In this document: piece by piece, positions 32,671-40,810 of the stretch
Layout of the letters: each line of letters starts with the position of its first letter
How positions within the stretch are numbered: the first letter of the stretch is position 1
Source: Bacillota bacterium
Lineage (GTDB): Bacteria; Bacillota; Clostridia; Christensenellales; Aristaeellaceae
DNA length: 64,000 bases
Assembly (NCBI GenBank): GCA_023444095.1
Contig: JAEZRP010000040.1
Span: 124,001 to 188,000, forward strand
Reading direction: 5' to 3'
The notes under the pieces: generated by a model
Seen by the model: the letters and a program-made list of their open reading frames with translations, nothing else
Told to the model about the DNA's origin: nothing
Databases searched by the model: none
Made by a program: the position numbers and the translations under genes

Positions 32671-33993
32671 ATGGACGGCCATATAGGTTGGCAACTCTTT
32701 TTGCAGCTGATCCTCATCTCCCTGAACGCGGTATTCGCGTGCGCGGAGATCGCGGTCATCACGATCAACGACGCACGGCTCGAGAGGCTCGCGACAGGGG
32801 GCGACCCGCGCGCGGCGCGCCTGAAGCGGCTCACCGACCAGCCTGCGCGCTTTCTGGCGACCATTCAGGTCGCGATCACGCTGTCCGGCTTCCTGGGCAG
32901 CGCCTTCGCGGCGGACAACTTCGCCGAGCGGATCACCGCGTGGATTTCGGGCATGAACGTCAATATCAGCGCGAGCCTGGTGCATACGCTGTCCCTGGTC
33001 GCGGTCACGCTGATTCTTTCGTACCTTACGCTGGTACTGGGCGAGCTCGTGCCCAAGCGCGTGGCGATGCGGCACGCGGAGAAGGTAGCGCTCGCGCTTT
33101 CCGGCGTCGTGAGCTTCATCGCGAGGGTTTTCAAGCCCATCGTATGGCTGTTGACCGCCTCCACCAACGGCATCCTCCGGCTGTTCGGCATCGACCCGAA
33201 CGAGGAGGACGATGCCGTGACCGAGGAAGAGATCCGCATGATGGTGGACGTCGGCAGCGAAAAGGGTACCATCGACCCGGAGGAAAAGACGTTCATCCAG
33301 AACGTGTTTGAGTTTGACGACACCACCGCGGGCGAGATCGCGACCCATAGAACCGAGGTGGCCATGCTTTACCTCGACGACACGCCCGAAGAGTGGGACG
33401 CCGAGATCCGCGAGACGCGCCACACCATCTTCCCCGTTTGCGGCGAGACGGCCGACGACATCGTGGGCGTGCTCGACTCGCGGGACTACTTCCGGCTGAC
33501 GGATTTCTCCCGCGAGAGCGTGATGAAGATCGTGCGCGAGCCGTACTTCGTGCCCTCCTCCGTGAAGGCGGACGTCCTGTTCCGCAACATGAAGGCCGGA
33601 AACCGCAGATTTGCGATCGTGCTCGACGAGTTCGGCGGCATGGAGGGCGTCATCACAATCAACGACCTCGTGGAGGAACTCGTGGGCGAGCTCGAGAGCG
33701 AGGCCGGGGACGTAGAAAAGCTTGCGGACGGCAAATGGCGCGTCGTGGGCTCCGCCTCGCTCGACGAAATCACCGCCGCGACGGGCGTCGAGTTCCCGGA
33801 CGAGGAGTACGACACGCTCGGCGGGCTCATCTTCTCGCGGCTCGATTCCATCCCCGAGGACGGAACGCAGTTCGAAATGGAAATCTGCGACCTGATCATT
33901 CAGGTGACGGACGTGCGCGACCACCGCGTCATGTCAGCCGATATCGAAAGAAGGCTTTCCCGGGCGGAGGAACTGGAGAGGGTCGAGGTTTGA
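32671..33993 (+). CDS. CNNM-CBS-CorC family membrane protein (HlyC/CorC type)
   Basis: A 440-aa protein: N-terminal CNNM transmembrane domain (about 1-170, with AEIAVITINDARLERLA and LTLVLGELVPKRVAM), paired CBS region (about 200-330, GVLDSRDYFRL and LDEFGGMEGVITINDL near 327) and a C-terminal CorC/HlyC domain (GLIFSRLDSIPEDGTQFE). Family members handle Mg2+/Co2+, mostly export or efflux; some were misnamed haemolysins. ATG at 32671 with GGAGG. Single gene with its own promoter and terminator. Confidence 0.9.
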   Translation: MDGHIGWQLFLQLILISLNAVFACAEIAVITINDARLERLATGGDPRAARLKRLTDQPARFLATIQVAITLSGFLGSAFAADNFAERITAWISGMNVNISASLVHTLSLVAVTLILSYLTLVLGELVPKRVAMRHAEKVALALSGVVSFIARVFKPIVWLLTASTNGILRLFGIDPNEEDDAVTEEEIRMMVDVGSEKGTIDPEEKTFIQNVFEFDDTTAGEIATHRTEVAMLYLDDTPEEWDAEIRETRHTIFPVCGETADDIVGVLDSRDYFRLTDFSRESVMKIVREPYFVPSSVKADVLFRNMKAGNRRFAIVLDEFGGMEGVITINDLVEELVGELESEAGDVEKLADGKWRVVGSASLDEITAATGVEFPDEEYDTLGGLIFSRLDSIPEDGTQFEMEICDLIIQVTDVRDHRVMSADIERRLSRAEELERVEV

Positions 33994-33995
33994 AG

Positions 33996-34030
33996 AACAG
34001 GACGTCCCGCGTGGGGACGTCCTGTTTCTT
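33996..34030 (+). terminator. Strong terminator after the CNNM/CBS gene
   Basis: AACAGGACGTCCC, loop GCGTG, GGGACGTCCTGTT, followed by TCTT. A 13-bp perfect stem directly after the stop at 33993. Confidence 0.85.
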
Positions 34031-34093
34031 GCTCCTCGTCCTCCGCGTCGACTTTTCAGACATGGAAATCCCATGAAAGCAGACCGGCATGCC

Positions 34094-34312
34094 TCAATCG
34101 TCTTCCGGCGCGGTTCGGACGAATTCGACCGTTTCCCCCTTCAGGGAGATCTTTCCGACCCGCCAGCCGAAGGGAAGCAGCTCTTTCTTATAGTTCAAAA
34201 AGGAGTGGTCGATCTCGAAGCCCAGAACCGCCTGAATCTCCTCAAAGGACAGCTTCACCGACTGCCCCTCGATCCTCTTGACATGCTCCCAAAGCGCGTT
34301 ATACTTGCTCAT
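34094..34312 (-). CDS. Conserved 72-aa protein of unknown function
   Basis: MSKYNALWEHVKRIEGQSV, then LSFEEIQAVLGFEIDHSFLNY and VGKISLKGETVEF. This pattern (SKYxxLWxxL..., IDHSFLxYKKE, VGKISLK) recurs in small bacterial proteins, but I cannot assign a function. ATG at 34312 with AGGAGG six bases upstream. It overlaps the end of the transglutaminase-like gene by 14 bases, so expression is coupled. Confidence 0.65.
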   Translation of the reverse strand: MSKYNALWEHVKRIEGQSVKLSFEEIQAVLGFEIDHSFLNYKKELLPFGWRVGKISLKGETVEFVRTAPEDD

Positions 34313-35285
34313 GGGTCCTCCTGCAAAAGTACGGCCCGTAGGCATCCTCGTGCGTCCGCACGTATGTCCAGCTGAAATCGAGAGCGACGGCGTAGAGGTC
34401 GGCCTCCCTGTCCATTTGCGTGGCCGTGGGCTTGGGCCGCACCTTCACGAAGGCCGGTGTACCCCCATGCCCTTCGTCAAACAGATAGCATTCGTCCCGC
34501 GCGATGGCATCAAACGTCTCCCGCGCGTCGTCGTCTTCCTCGCAATCGACCATCTCGTACGAAAAGACGTGCCAGAGAAGGTTGCGATCGGAGGTGACGT
34601 GCGCCTCCAGTTCCTCCGCGGGTACCCCCGCCGCGAACGCCTCCAGCCACTTCTCCCTCATTTCGGGAAAGCCCATTGTCATTTGCCGCCCGAAGGGGAC
34701 ATCCGGCGTCCCGGCAGGAAATTCCGGCAACCCCGCCAGCACCTCGTCCGGCGTCTTCGCGCAGGAGAGCAGCGCCATAGTGGGCGCGTCCGGGTCGGCG
34801 TAGATTCCCTCGAAGAAATATTCGTCGTACTCCGGCCTGTTGGGGAAGGCCAGCGCAGGCTCGTCCACCGAGAACCGCGCGTTCACGCCCTGCTTGTTTC
34901 CACGGGCGTCGAGCTCGATCCACTTCCCCTCGAGATATACGGCGTTGAAGCAGTGAAGACAATAACCCCTCGCGTCGTCGTCCATGAGCGTCAGGTGCTG
35001 GTAGCGGAAGCCCGCCGGGATGCCCATGGCGCGCAGGAGCGCCGCAAGTAAATTCGCCTTGGCGTGGCAGATGCCCAAGCCGCGCCTGAGAATGTCCGAA
35101 GCAAAGGGGAGGCCCGCCATCGCCTTGACGTCGAACGGGTGCCGAATCCTGTCGCGCACGAAGCGGTAGGCCGCCAACGCCTTCTCAAGCGAGGTCGAAA
35201 GCCCGCGCGAGAGCTCCGCCGCCTTCGCCGCCACTGCCGAATCGTCATAATCGATGTACGCGCTCGCCTCGAGAAATTTCTCCAC
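34299..35285 (-). CDS. Transglutaminase-like protein with a C-terminal extra domain
   Basis: A 328-aa protein. The transglutaminase-like core (about 30-150) has the catalytic cysteine in RRGLGICHAKANLLAALLR, histidine in YCLHCFNAVYL and aspartate in WIELDARGNK. A second domain (about 205-290: LWHVFSYEMVDCEEDD, DECYLFDEGHGG) resembles a DUF4275-type sequence; I hold that loosely. No signal peptide, so a cytoplasmic protease- or amidase-like role is inferred. ATG at 35285; 12 bases after the sialidase-like gene. Confidence 0.75.
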   Translation of the reverse strand: MEKFLEASAYIDYDDSAVAAKAAELSRGLSTSLEKALAAYRFVRDRIRHPFDVKAMAGLPFASDILRRGLGICHAKANLLAALLRAMGIPAGFRYQHLTLMDDDARGYCLHCFNAVYLEGKWIELDARGNKQGVNARFSVDEPALAFPNRPEYDEYFFEGIYADPDAPTMALLSCAKTPDEVLAGLPEFPAGTPDVPFGRQMTMGFPEMREKWLEAFAAGVPAEELEAHVTSDRNLLWHVFSYEMVDCEEDDDARETFDAIARDECYLFDEGHGGTPAFVKVRPKPTATQMDREADLYAVALDFSWTYVRTHEDAYGPYFCRRTHEQV

Positions 35286-35297
35286 GCGATTCCCTCC

Positions 35298-36677
35298 CTA
35301 TAGCTCCCGAAAATCCCTCACCCGGTGAAACGTAATGAAATTCGCATCGTGGAAGTTGCGCGCGCCGTGATCGGCCGTGCGCGAGAGGCAGATGAGATCG
35401 TCTCCGTCGAAGTCGAAGTCCGGGTACTGGAAGCCGACCCGGGACGGGTCTGATTCCCTGCGGTCCACGAGGTGCGCGCACACCCGCCAGCATTCGAGAT
35501 CGGGCGTCGAAATCAGCGAGAGCACGTTGCGCGCCGCGGGCCTTTGCGGATCAACGATCTCGCTCACAAGCCCGAAGAAAGCCCCCGAAACCGGATCGCG
35601 CCGGAGCTGGAATTTGGAGTTGCTGCCGCCGGGCATGTCCAAAAACCGCTCGAACGTCAGCTGCGCCTCGGGATCGCGAACGTCGCCGCGCAAGACGAGC
35701 GCACGGTCGTGCGAGGGAACCGCGCCGCCGCAGTTGTAGCGCAAAACGTTCAGAATTCCCCCGTCCGGCGCGGGGACCGCGTTTCCCTCGATGGCGCCCA
35801 TCGCCTTCCCGACCGATGCGCCGTGCCACGCGGGATCGTATTTCAGAAACGGCGTCAGCAGCCAGCTCTCAGGCCGCAGGAGGTTCGCGTTCTCGTCCGC
35901 CGACAAAAGCGCGTTCGAATGTCCGCCGCGCTTCCACGAGCCGTAGTCGATCCCCGACCAAAGCCGCCCCGTATGCCGGATCACGGGCATGGGCGCCTTA
36001 TGAAGCCCCGCGTCCGCCATGCCTCCGCCGGGGAACAGACGAACGGGCGGCTCCCATGTCGCCCCTTCGTCGCGCGAGCGCCCGATCAGAAGATCGCCGT
36101 ACTCCGAGGACGTGGCGAGCATGTAGAGAGCGCCGCTATGCCAAAACAGCGAGCCCCAGTAGCAGGGCATCAGCTCGCAGAGGTACTTCCACGTCTCCCC
36201 GCCGTCGTCCGAGGCGAAGAGAATCGTGAGGTTCTGTGGACCGCCCGGCGCGTAAACGTCCATGGACGCGAGGATGCGCCCGGAGGGCAGCTTCAGGATC
36301 GAGGGCGAGCACAGCGCGCGCCCGGAAGAGGCGTATATTTCGTCCTCCGGGTGGAGATAGTTGACGACCACGCCCGGCACGGCCCCTGTGCGGGCGAGCC
36401 GGACGTCGCTTTTCGCCGACCCGTCCGCGCGGGCGACGACGAGCTCGAAGTCGGTGTCGTCCGCGAGGCCCTGCATTTTCCGGGTGCCGGGGAGCCAATC
36501 GTCCGCGCCACGCGGTCTGTAGAACACGTCGTGCGCGCCCGCGTATCCGTCGTCGATCCAGTCGATCTCGATCTTCCCCGCGCCCGGGACCACCCGGCAG
36601 ATGAACGGCGCGCTTTTCCGCGCCTCGTCGTCCAGTCGCGCGTATGGCCGCGCGTCCCATCGCACAATCCCTCGCAC
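35298..36677 (-). CDS. Sialidase-like beta-propeller protein (BNR repeats)
   Basis: A 459-aa protein with an N-terminal beta-sandwich-like part (1-100) and a propeller with Asp-box repeats: ASDDGGETWKYL near 155 and SRDEGATWEPP near 198. SGRALCSPSILKLPSGRILAS near 113-133 is the common opening of exo-alpha-sialidase-like proteins. I do not see a clear Arg triad or catalytic Tyr/Glu set, and no signal peptide, so activity is uncertain. Start is GTG at 36677 with GAGGTG upstream. First of a three-gene leftward unit. Confidence 0.7.
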   Translation of the reverse strand: MRGIVRWDARPYARLDDEARKSAPFICRVVPGAGKIEIDWIDDGYAGAHDVFYRPRGADDWLPGTRKMQGLADDTDFELVVARADGSAKSDVRLARTGAVPGVVVNYLHPEDEIYASSGRALCSPSILKLPSGRILASMDVYAPGGPQNLTILFASDDGGETWKYLCELMPCYWGSLFWHSGALYMLATSSEYGDLLIGRSRDEGATWEPPVRLFPGGGMADAGLHKAPMPVIRHTGRLWSGIDYGSWKRGGHSNALLSADENANLLRPESWLLTPFLKYDPAWHGASVGKAMGAIEGNAVPAPDGGILNVLRYNCGGAVPSHDRALVLRGDVRDPEAQLTFERFLDMPGGSNSKFQLRRDPVSGAFFGLVSEIVDPQRPAARNVLSLISTPDLECWRVCAHLVDRRESDPSRVGFQYPDFDFDGDDLICLSRTADHGARNFHDANFITFHRVRDFREL

Positions 36678-36790
36678 GCAATCACCTCACGTTTTCTCAG
36701 GCGCGCCCGCAGACTCCGCAGGCCGGCCTCTGCCCGCGAGGTCGGCACAGGTCCACCCAGAGCGCGGGGATACTTAACCGTTGGCGCAAA

Positions 36791-37237
36791 TCAACGTGCA
36801 AAGTTTGCCCGGCATTTCCAGCACGACTTATTCGCTTCCGGCTGCTCCGTACCGCACAGGGGGCAGATGACGAAGCCTTCCGTCTCCGCCCTGGTCGCGG
36901 CGACAACTTGGTCCGAGTGGTCGATCACAGGCGGCGCCGTCCAGGCGGGCTGCTGTTCGGTGGTCTCCGATTTCTCTCGCAACGGGTCGTTTGCCGGGTC
37001 GGCCGGGCTTGGCGCCGCGTTGCTGAGCGGCGTCGTGTACGAACCCTGCATCGCCGCCTGAATCGCATCCGCCATGAGGGTCACGCTCTTATCGTCGTTG
37101 ACCGGAAGCCCCGCGACATAGATGAGGCCGACGATCTGCAGCAAAAAACCCGTCCAGTAGTATTCCGTATACCCCTTGCGGCTCGCGAGCTTTTTCGTCA
37201 TGGCCCCAAAGACCAGCGCCGAGGGTAGCCAAACCAA
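36791..37237 (-). CDS. Membrane-anchored zinc-ribbon protein, start uncertain
   Basis: A 148-aa reading: helix LPSALVFGAM, basic MTKKLASRKGY, second helix WTGFLLQIVGLIYVAGLP, a linker rich in Pro/Ser/Thr, then a C-terminal zinc ribbon CPLCGTEQPEANKSCWKC. The same frame continues upstream as hydrophobic codons (SVFLYFLPYIILVW) for another 40 bases without ATG or GTG; a TTG at 37237 or an ATG at 37201 is available. A rare start or small 5' lesion is possible. Function unknown. The region 37238-37556 otherwise holds the palindrome and promoter noted separately. Confidence 0.55.
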   Translation of the reverse strand: MVWLPSALVFGAMTKKLASRKGYTEYYWTGFLLQIVGLIYVAGLPVNDDKSVTLMADAIQAAMQGSYTTPLSNAAPSPADPANDPLREKSETTEQQPAWTAPPVIDHSDQVVAATRAETEGFVICPLCGTEQPEANKSCWKCRANFAR

Positions 37238-37466
37238 AATGATGTAGGGTAGAAAATAGAGAAAGACACTATATTGGTAATATATATCCTATTCCCCCTC
37301 ATTGCGAAACGGTAATCTTTCGTGCGGGCGCGAACTTCCGTTTCGCTCATTCCCGACATATCTTAACACAAAAGGCACCGTATGGAAAGTGGTTTCCAGG
37401 ATTCTTCGAAATGTAAGGGGCGCAGCGAAACATCCGGGCGGACGTCATTTACAGCGTCTCTCGCAA

Positions 37467-37483
37467 GGCGCAAATTTTGCGCC
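37467..37483. promoter_or_regulatory. 17-bp palindrome upstream of the DtxR-like gene
   Basis: GGCGCAAA-T-TTTGCGCC. It ends 11 bases before the -35 element, suiting a regulator binding site or an upstream terminator-like hairpin. Confidence 0.4.
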
Positions 37484-37493
37484 GTGCGCGCCG

Positions 37494-37522
37494 TTGCAAA
37501 AAGGCCTTCCGCGTGGTATATT
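37494..37522 (+). promoter_or_regulatory. Promoter of the DtxR/MntR-like gene
   Basis: TTGCAA (37494-37499), 17 bases, TATATT (37517-37522), about 35 bases before the ATG. Confidence 0.6.
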
Positions 37523-37556
37523 GATGGAAAGATCATAAAGAATGGAGGCAAAGCGC

Positions 37557-37931
37557 ATGAACGTATCCGAGGCGATGGAAAATTACCTCGAGACCATCTT
37601 TATCCTCTCGCGCAAGCAACCGGAGGTGCACGCCGCGGACATCTGCGCCTACCTCGACTACTCGCGACCGACGGTTTCCGTGGTCGTGCGCCAGCTGCGC
37701 GATCAGGGCTACCTCGACATCAACGAGGAGAACCACATTACGCTCACGGCGCAGGGGCGCGAGATCGCCGAGCGCATGTACGAGCGGCACAACCTGCTGG
37801 CGGAGATGCTCATGGCCATCGGGGTGCCCGAGAAGATCGCCTTTCGGGACGCCTGCAAGATTGAGCACGACTTGAGCCGGGAGACGTTCGACGCCATCCG
37901 CGCGCATTATCGCGCGCACGAACCCGAATAG
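37557..37931 (+). CDS. DtxR/MntR-family metal-dependent regulator
   Basis: A 124-aa protein: winged helix at residues 1-65 (AMENYLETIFILS near 6-18, YLDYSRPTVSVVVRQLRDQ near 34-52) and dimer/metal domain with ERHNLLAEMLMAIGVP, DACKIEHDLSRETFDAI. Residues suiting metal binding (E, H, C102-region, E, H) are present. It has no SH3-like third domain, like MntR. Next to feoAB, iron-dependent repression of feo is the natural reading; a manganese role cannot be excluded. ATG at 37557 with GGAGG. Confidence 0.88.
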   Translation: MNVSEAMENYLETIFILSRKQPEVHAADICAYLDYSRPTVSVVVRQLRDQGYLDINEENHITLTAQGREIAERMYERHNLLAEMLMAIGVPEKIAFRDACKIEHDLSRETFDAIRAHYRAHEPE

Positions 37932-37942
37932 GATCTACCCAA

Positions 37943-37977
37943 CCGCGGGCTCATTCGAGCGCGCGGCCTTTTTTATT
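37943..37977 (+). terminator. Terminator after the DtxR-like gene
   Basis: CCGCG-G-GCTC, loop ATTC, GAGC-G-CGCGG with one internal mismatch, then CCTTTTTTATTT. Confidence 0.75.
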
Positions 37978-38073
37978 TCCGTCATTCAGACCGATTCATC
38001 GCCAAAGGGACCGTGTCGCGTGCGGACTTTCGAAGGACCTTAAGTAAAATTCGGACAAAGATGCCGATTTGCG

Positions 38074-38102
38074 TTGACATAACCGTTAGCGGATGCTAAC
38101 CT
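38074..38102 (+). promoter_or_regulatory. feoAB promoter with dyad operator
   Basis: TTGACA (38074-38079), 17 bases, weak -10 TAACCT (38097-38102). The perfect dyad GTTAGC-GGAT-GCTAAC (38084-38099) fills the spacer and touches the -10. It resembles DtxR/IdeR-like half sites (GTTAG...CTAAC), consistent with repression by the neighbouring regulator. Confidence 0.65.
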
Positions 38103-38134
38103 ATGGAGCGGAAGAGCTGGCGGAGGACGACGAA

Positions 38135-38359
38135 ATGACGCTGAATCAGTTGAAGCCTGGCGAACGGGCGGTCATTGTGGAGGTGGGCGGCGAGGGCGCG
38201 CTGCGGCTGCGCTTTCTGGACATGGGCCTTATCCCGCGCACGGAGGTCGCGCTTCAGAAGGTTGCGCCCATGGGCGACCCGATTGAGATTCGCATCCGGG
38301 GCTACGAGCTGACGCTGCGGGTGGACGAGGCCCGGTGGATCGAGGTGGCACCCGTATGA
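38135..38359 (+). CDS. feoA: Ferrous iron transport protein A
   Basis: A 74-aa SH3-like protein: MTLNQLKPGERAVIVEV, RLRFLDMGLIPRTEVALQK and GDPIEIRIRGYELTLR are the standard FeoA blocks. It assists the FeoB permease. ATG at 38135 with GGAGG eight bases upstream; the upstream in-frame ATG at 38093 lies inside the operator. ATGA overlap with feoB. Confidence 0.93.
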   Translation: MTLNQLKPGERAVIVEVGGEGALRLRFLDMGLIPRTEVALQKVAPMGDPIEIRIRGYELTLRVDEARWIEVAPV

Positions 38360-40362
38360 TCTTCGCGCTCGCGGGCAACCAGAACTGCGGAAAGACGACG
38401 CTGTTCAACGCGCTCACCGGCTCCAACCAGCACGTGGGCAACTTTCCGGGCGTGACGGTCGACCAGAAGGTGGGCGAGATCCGCACAGCGAAGGAGCACC
38501 GGGTGGTGGACCTCCCCGGCATCTACTCCATCCGTCCCTACACCACCGAAGAGATCGTCGCGCGCGACTTCATCGTGGGCGGCAGGCCCGACGGCATCAT
38601 CAACATCGTGGACGCGACCAACATCGAGCGAAACCTCTACCTGAGTCTGCAGCTTCTCGAGCTGCGCGTGCCGATGGTGATCGCGCTCAACATGATGGAC
38701 GAGGTCGTAAAAAACGGCGGCGCCGCGGACGTCATGAAGCTCTCGAGGCTTCTGGGCGTTCCCGTCGTTCCGATCTCCGCCGCAAAGGGGGACGGCATCT
38801 CGGAGCTGGTCGCCCGCGCGCTCGACGTCGCGCGCAAGAAAATTTACCCGCAGGTTCTGGATTTCTGCCCCGATGGGCCTGTGCACCGCTGCATCCACGC
38901 GGTCGCCCACCTCATCGAGGATCACGCCGCGGAGGTGGGCATCTCGGCCCGGTTCTGCGCCACGAAGCTCATCGAGGGCGACCCAAGACTGGCGAATCAG
39001 TTGGGACTCGACCAGAACGAGCGGGAGACGCTCGAGCATACCGTGGTCGAGATGGAGCGCGAGACCGGCCTCGACCGCAACGCCGCGCTCGCCGACATGC
39101 GCTATTCCTTCATCGAGGGCGTGGTGGCCGAGGGGATCGTCAAGGCGCGAGAGAGCCGCGAGCACACGCGCAGCCTCAACATGGACAGGATCCTTACCGG
39201 GAAGTACACCGCGATTCCGGTGTTTCTTCTCGTCATGTTTCTGGTCTTTTACCTGACATTCAACGTGATCGGTTCCTTCCTTTCGGACCTTCTGTCCCTC
39301 GGGATCGACGGCCTCGCGGGGCTTGCGGACGGGGCGCTTTCGGCTTACGGGTTGAACCCGGTCGTTCACTCGCTCCTGATCGACGGCGTGTTCGCTGGCG
39401 TGGGAAGCGTGCTTTCCTTCCTGCCGATCATCGTGGTGCTGTTCTTCTTCCTTTCGATCCTCGAGGACACGGGCTACATGGCGCGCGTGGCGTTCATTAT
39501 GGACAAGCCGCTTCGCAAGATCGGGCTTTCGGGCCGAAGCTTCGTGCCGATGCTGATCGGGTTCGGCTGCACCGTGCCGGCGATCATGGCGACGCGCACG
39601 CTCTCCTCCGACCGCGACCGCAAGATGACGATCCTTCTCACGCCCTTCATGAGCTGCTCCGCCAAGATTCCGATCTACGCGGTGTTCGCCGCCGCGTTCT
39701 TCCCGAAGACGGCGGGCTTTGTGATGACCGCGCTCTACGCGGCGGGCATCCTGGTGGGCATCCTCGCGGCGGTGGCGCTTCGGGGCACGGCTTTCCGTGG
39801 TCAGCCGGTGCCGTTCATAATGGAACTTCCGAACTACCGCTTCCCCTCGCCGAGGAACGTGCTCCTGCTTCTCTGGGACAAGGCGCGAGACTTCCTCGCC
39901 CGCGCGTTCACCATCATATTCGTCGCGACCGTCGTCATCTGGTTTCTTCAGACATTCGACGCGCGGCTGAACGTGGTTGCCGATTCTGCGGACAGCCTGC
40001 TTGCCGCCGTGGGCCGGACCATCTCCTGGGTCTTTTATCCCCTCGGCTTCGCCGACTGGCGGGTGACGACCGCGCTCATATCGGGCTTCACCGCCAAGGA
40101 GGCGGTCGTGAGCACGCTCTCGGTGCTCCTTTCGACCACCGCGTCGGAACTCAAAACAACGCTTCCCGCGCTCTTCACCCCGCTGTCCGCCGTGAGCTTT
40201 CTGCTCTTCACCCTTCTCTACACGCCCTGCGTCGCAGCCGTCGCGACGGTGAGGCGCGAGCTGAATTCCACGCTCAGGACGCTTGCGGTGGTCCTCTTCC
40301 AGTGCGCCGTCGCGTGGGCCGTGGCGTTCGCCGTCTATCAAATCGGCGCGCTCCTGTGGTAA
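38356..40362 (+). CDS. feoB: Ferrous iron transporter B
   Basis: Fe2+ permease with an N-terminal G domain: GNQNCGKTTLFNALTG (P-loop at residues 7-22), FPGVTVDQK, VVDLPGIYS and NMMD, then a short helical domain and a polytopic membrane region (about 285-668) with FVPMLIGFGCTVPAIMATR and YTPCVAAVATVRRE, gate motifs with conserved cysteines. 668 aa, normal length. Co-translated with feoA, expected to be induced by iron shortage. Confidence 0.97.
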   Translation: MIFALAGNQNCGKTTLFNALTGSNQHVGNFPGVTVDQKVGEIRTAKEHRVVDLPGIYSIRPYTTEEIVARDFIVGGRPDGIINIVDATNIERNLYLSLQLLELRVPMVIALNMMDEVVKNGGAADVMKLSRLLGVPVVPISAAKGDGISELVARALDVARKKIYPQVLDFCPDGPVHRCIHAVAHLIEDHAAEVGISARFCATKLIEGDPRLANQLGLDQNERETLEHTVVEMERETGLDRNAALADMRYSFIEGVVAEGIVKARESREHTRSLNMDRILTGKYTAIPVFLLVMFLVFYLTFNVIGSFLSDLLSLGIDGLAGLADGALSAYGLNPVVHSLLIDGVFAGVGSVLSFLPIIVVLFFFLSILEDTGYMARVAFIMDKPLRKIGLSGRSFVPMLIGFGCTVPAIMATRTLSSDRDRKMTILLTPFMSCSAKIPIYAVFAAAFFPKTAGFVMTALYAAGILVGILAAVALRGTAFRGQPVPFIMELPNYRFPSPRNVLLLLWDKARDFLARAFTIIFVATVVIWFLQTFDARLNVVADSADSLLAAVGRTISWVFYPLGFADWRVTTALISGFTAKEAVVSTLSVLLSTTASELKTTLPALFTPLSAVSFLLFTLLYTPCVAAVATVRRELNSTLRTLAVVLFQCAVAWAVAFAVYQIGALLW

Positions 40363-40367
40363 AGTCG

Positions 40368-40399
40368 CACCCCCGCCGGGTATGATAATGGCGGGGGTG
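40368..40399. terminator. Hairpin between feoB and the small Cys-rich gene
   Basis: CACCCCCGCC, 12-base loop, GGCGGGGGTG, then TTCTT. It covers the space up to five bases before the small gene's ATG, so it may lower or stabilise read-through. Confidence 0.55.
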
Positions 40400-40404
40400 T
40401 TCTT

Positions 40405-40572
40405 ATGAATTGGATCGATTGGATCCTCATCGCACTGATCGCAGCAGCCGTCGTCGCGGCGCTCGTCTATTCCGTCCGGCGCGCCCGAAAGGGCGGCGGG
40501 TGCGGCGGAAACTGTTCTTCCTGCGCGGGTTGCGCGTACGGCAAGCGGAACGAGCAGGACGAGGATGAATAA
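40405..40572 (+). CDS. FeoB-associated Cys-rich membrane protein
   Basis: A 55-aa protein: one N-terminal helix (WIDWILIALIAAAVVAALVY), basic RRARKGG, then GCGGNCSSCAGCAYG and an acidic tail. This is the known FeoB-associated cysteine-rich membrane protein pattern. It probably helps iron passage through FeoB. ATG at 40405 overlaps the right side of the hairpin. The region 40573-40752 after it shows no gene. Confidence 0.85.
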   Translation: MNWIDWILIALIAAAVVAALVYSVRRARKGGGCGGNCSSCAGCAYGKRNEQDEDE

Positions 40573-40752
40573 CGAAGGGCGCTGGCTCCCGCCAAAGGGA
40601 TGAATCCCATATCGGGTGAGGTTTCTTTGCACGTCGGTGCCGCGTGGGTCCAGCCCCGCGGCATCGCGTTTCCATGCGGGGCATGTCGCAAGTGCGGACG
40701 GAAAGAATGCCGCACCCACGCAACGCGGCCTTCCGAAATTTTGGGCGGCGCA

Positions 40753-40794
40753 TTGACATCTCCCGCCATCGCATGTACCATATATGCATATATG
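40753..40794 (+). promoter_or_regulatory. Promoter and 16-bp palindrome of the LOR/SDH-domain gene
   Basis: TTGACA (40753-40758), 17 bases, TACCAT (40776-40781). The perfect palindrome CATATATGCATATATG (40779-40794) overlaps the -10 and the expected transcription start. Confidence 0.6.
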
Positions 40795-40810
40795 CAAAGG
40801 AGTATGCAAT

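Noticed and set aside
40573..40752. Possible cobalamin-type riboswitch (GGTGCC and GGGAGCCAGCGCC fragments)
   Set aside because: Fragments are in the wrong order and on different strands; no B12-box.
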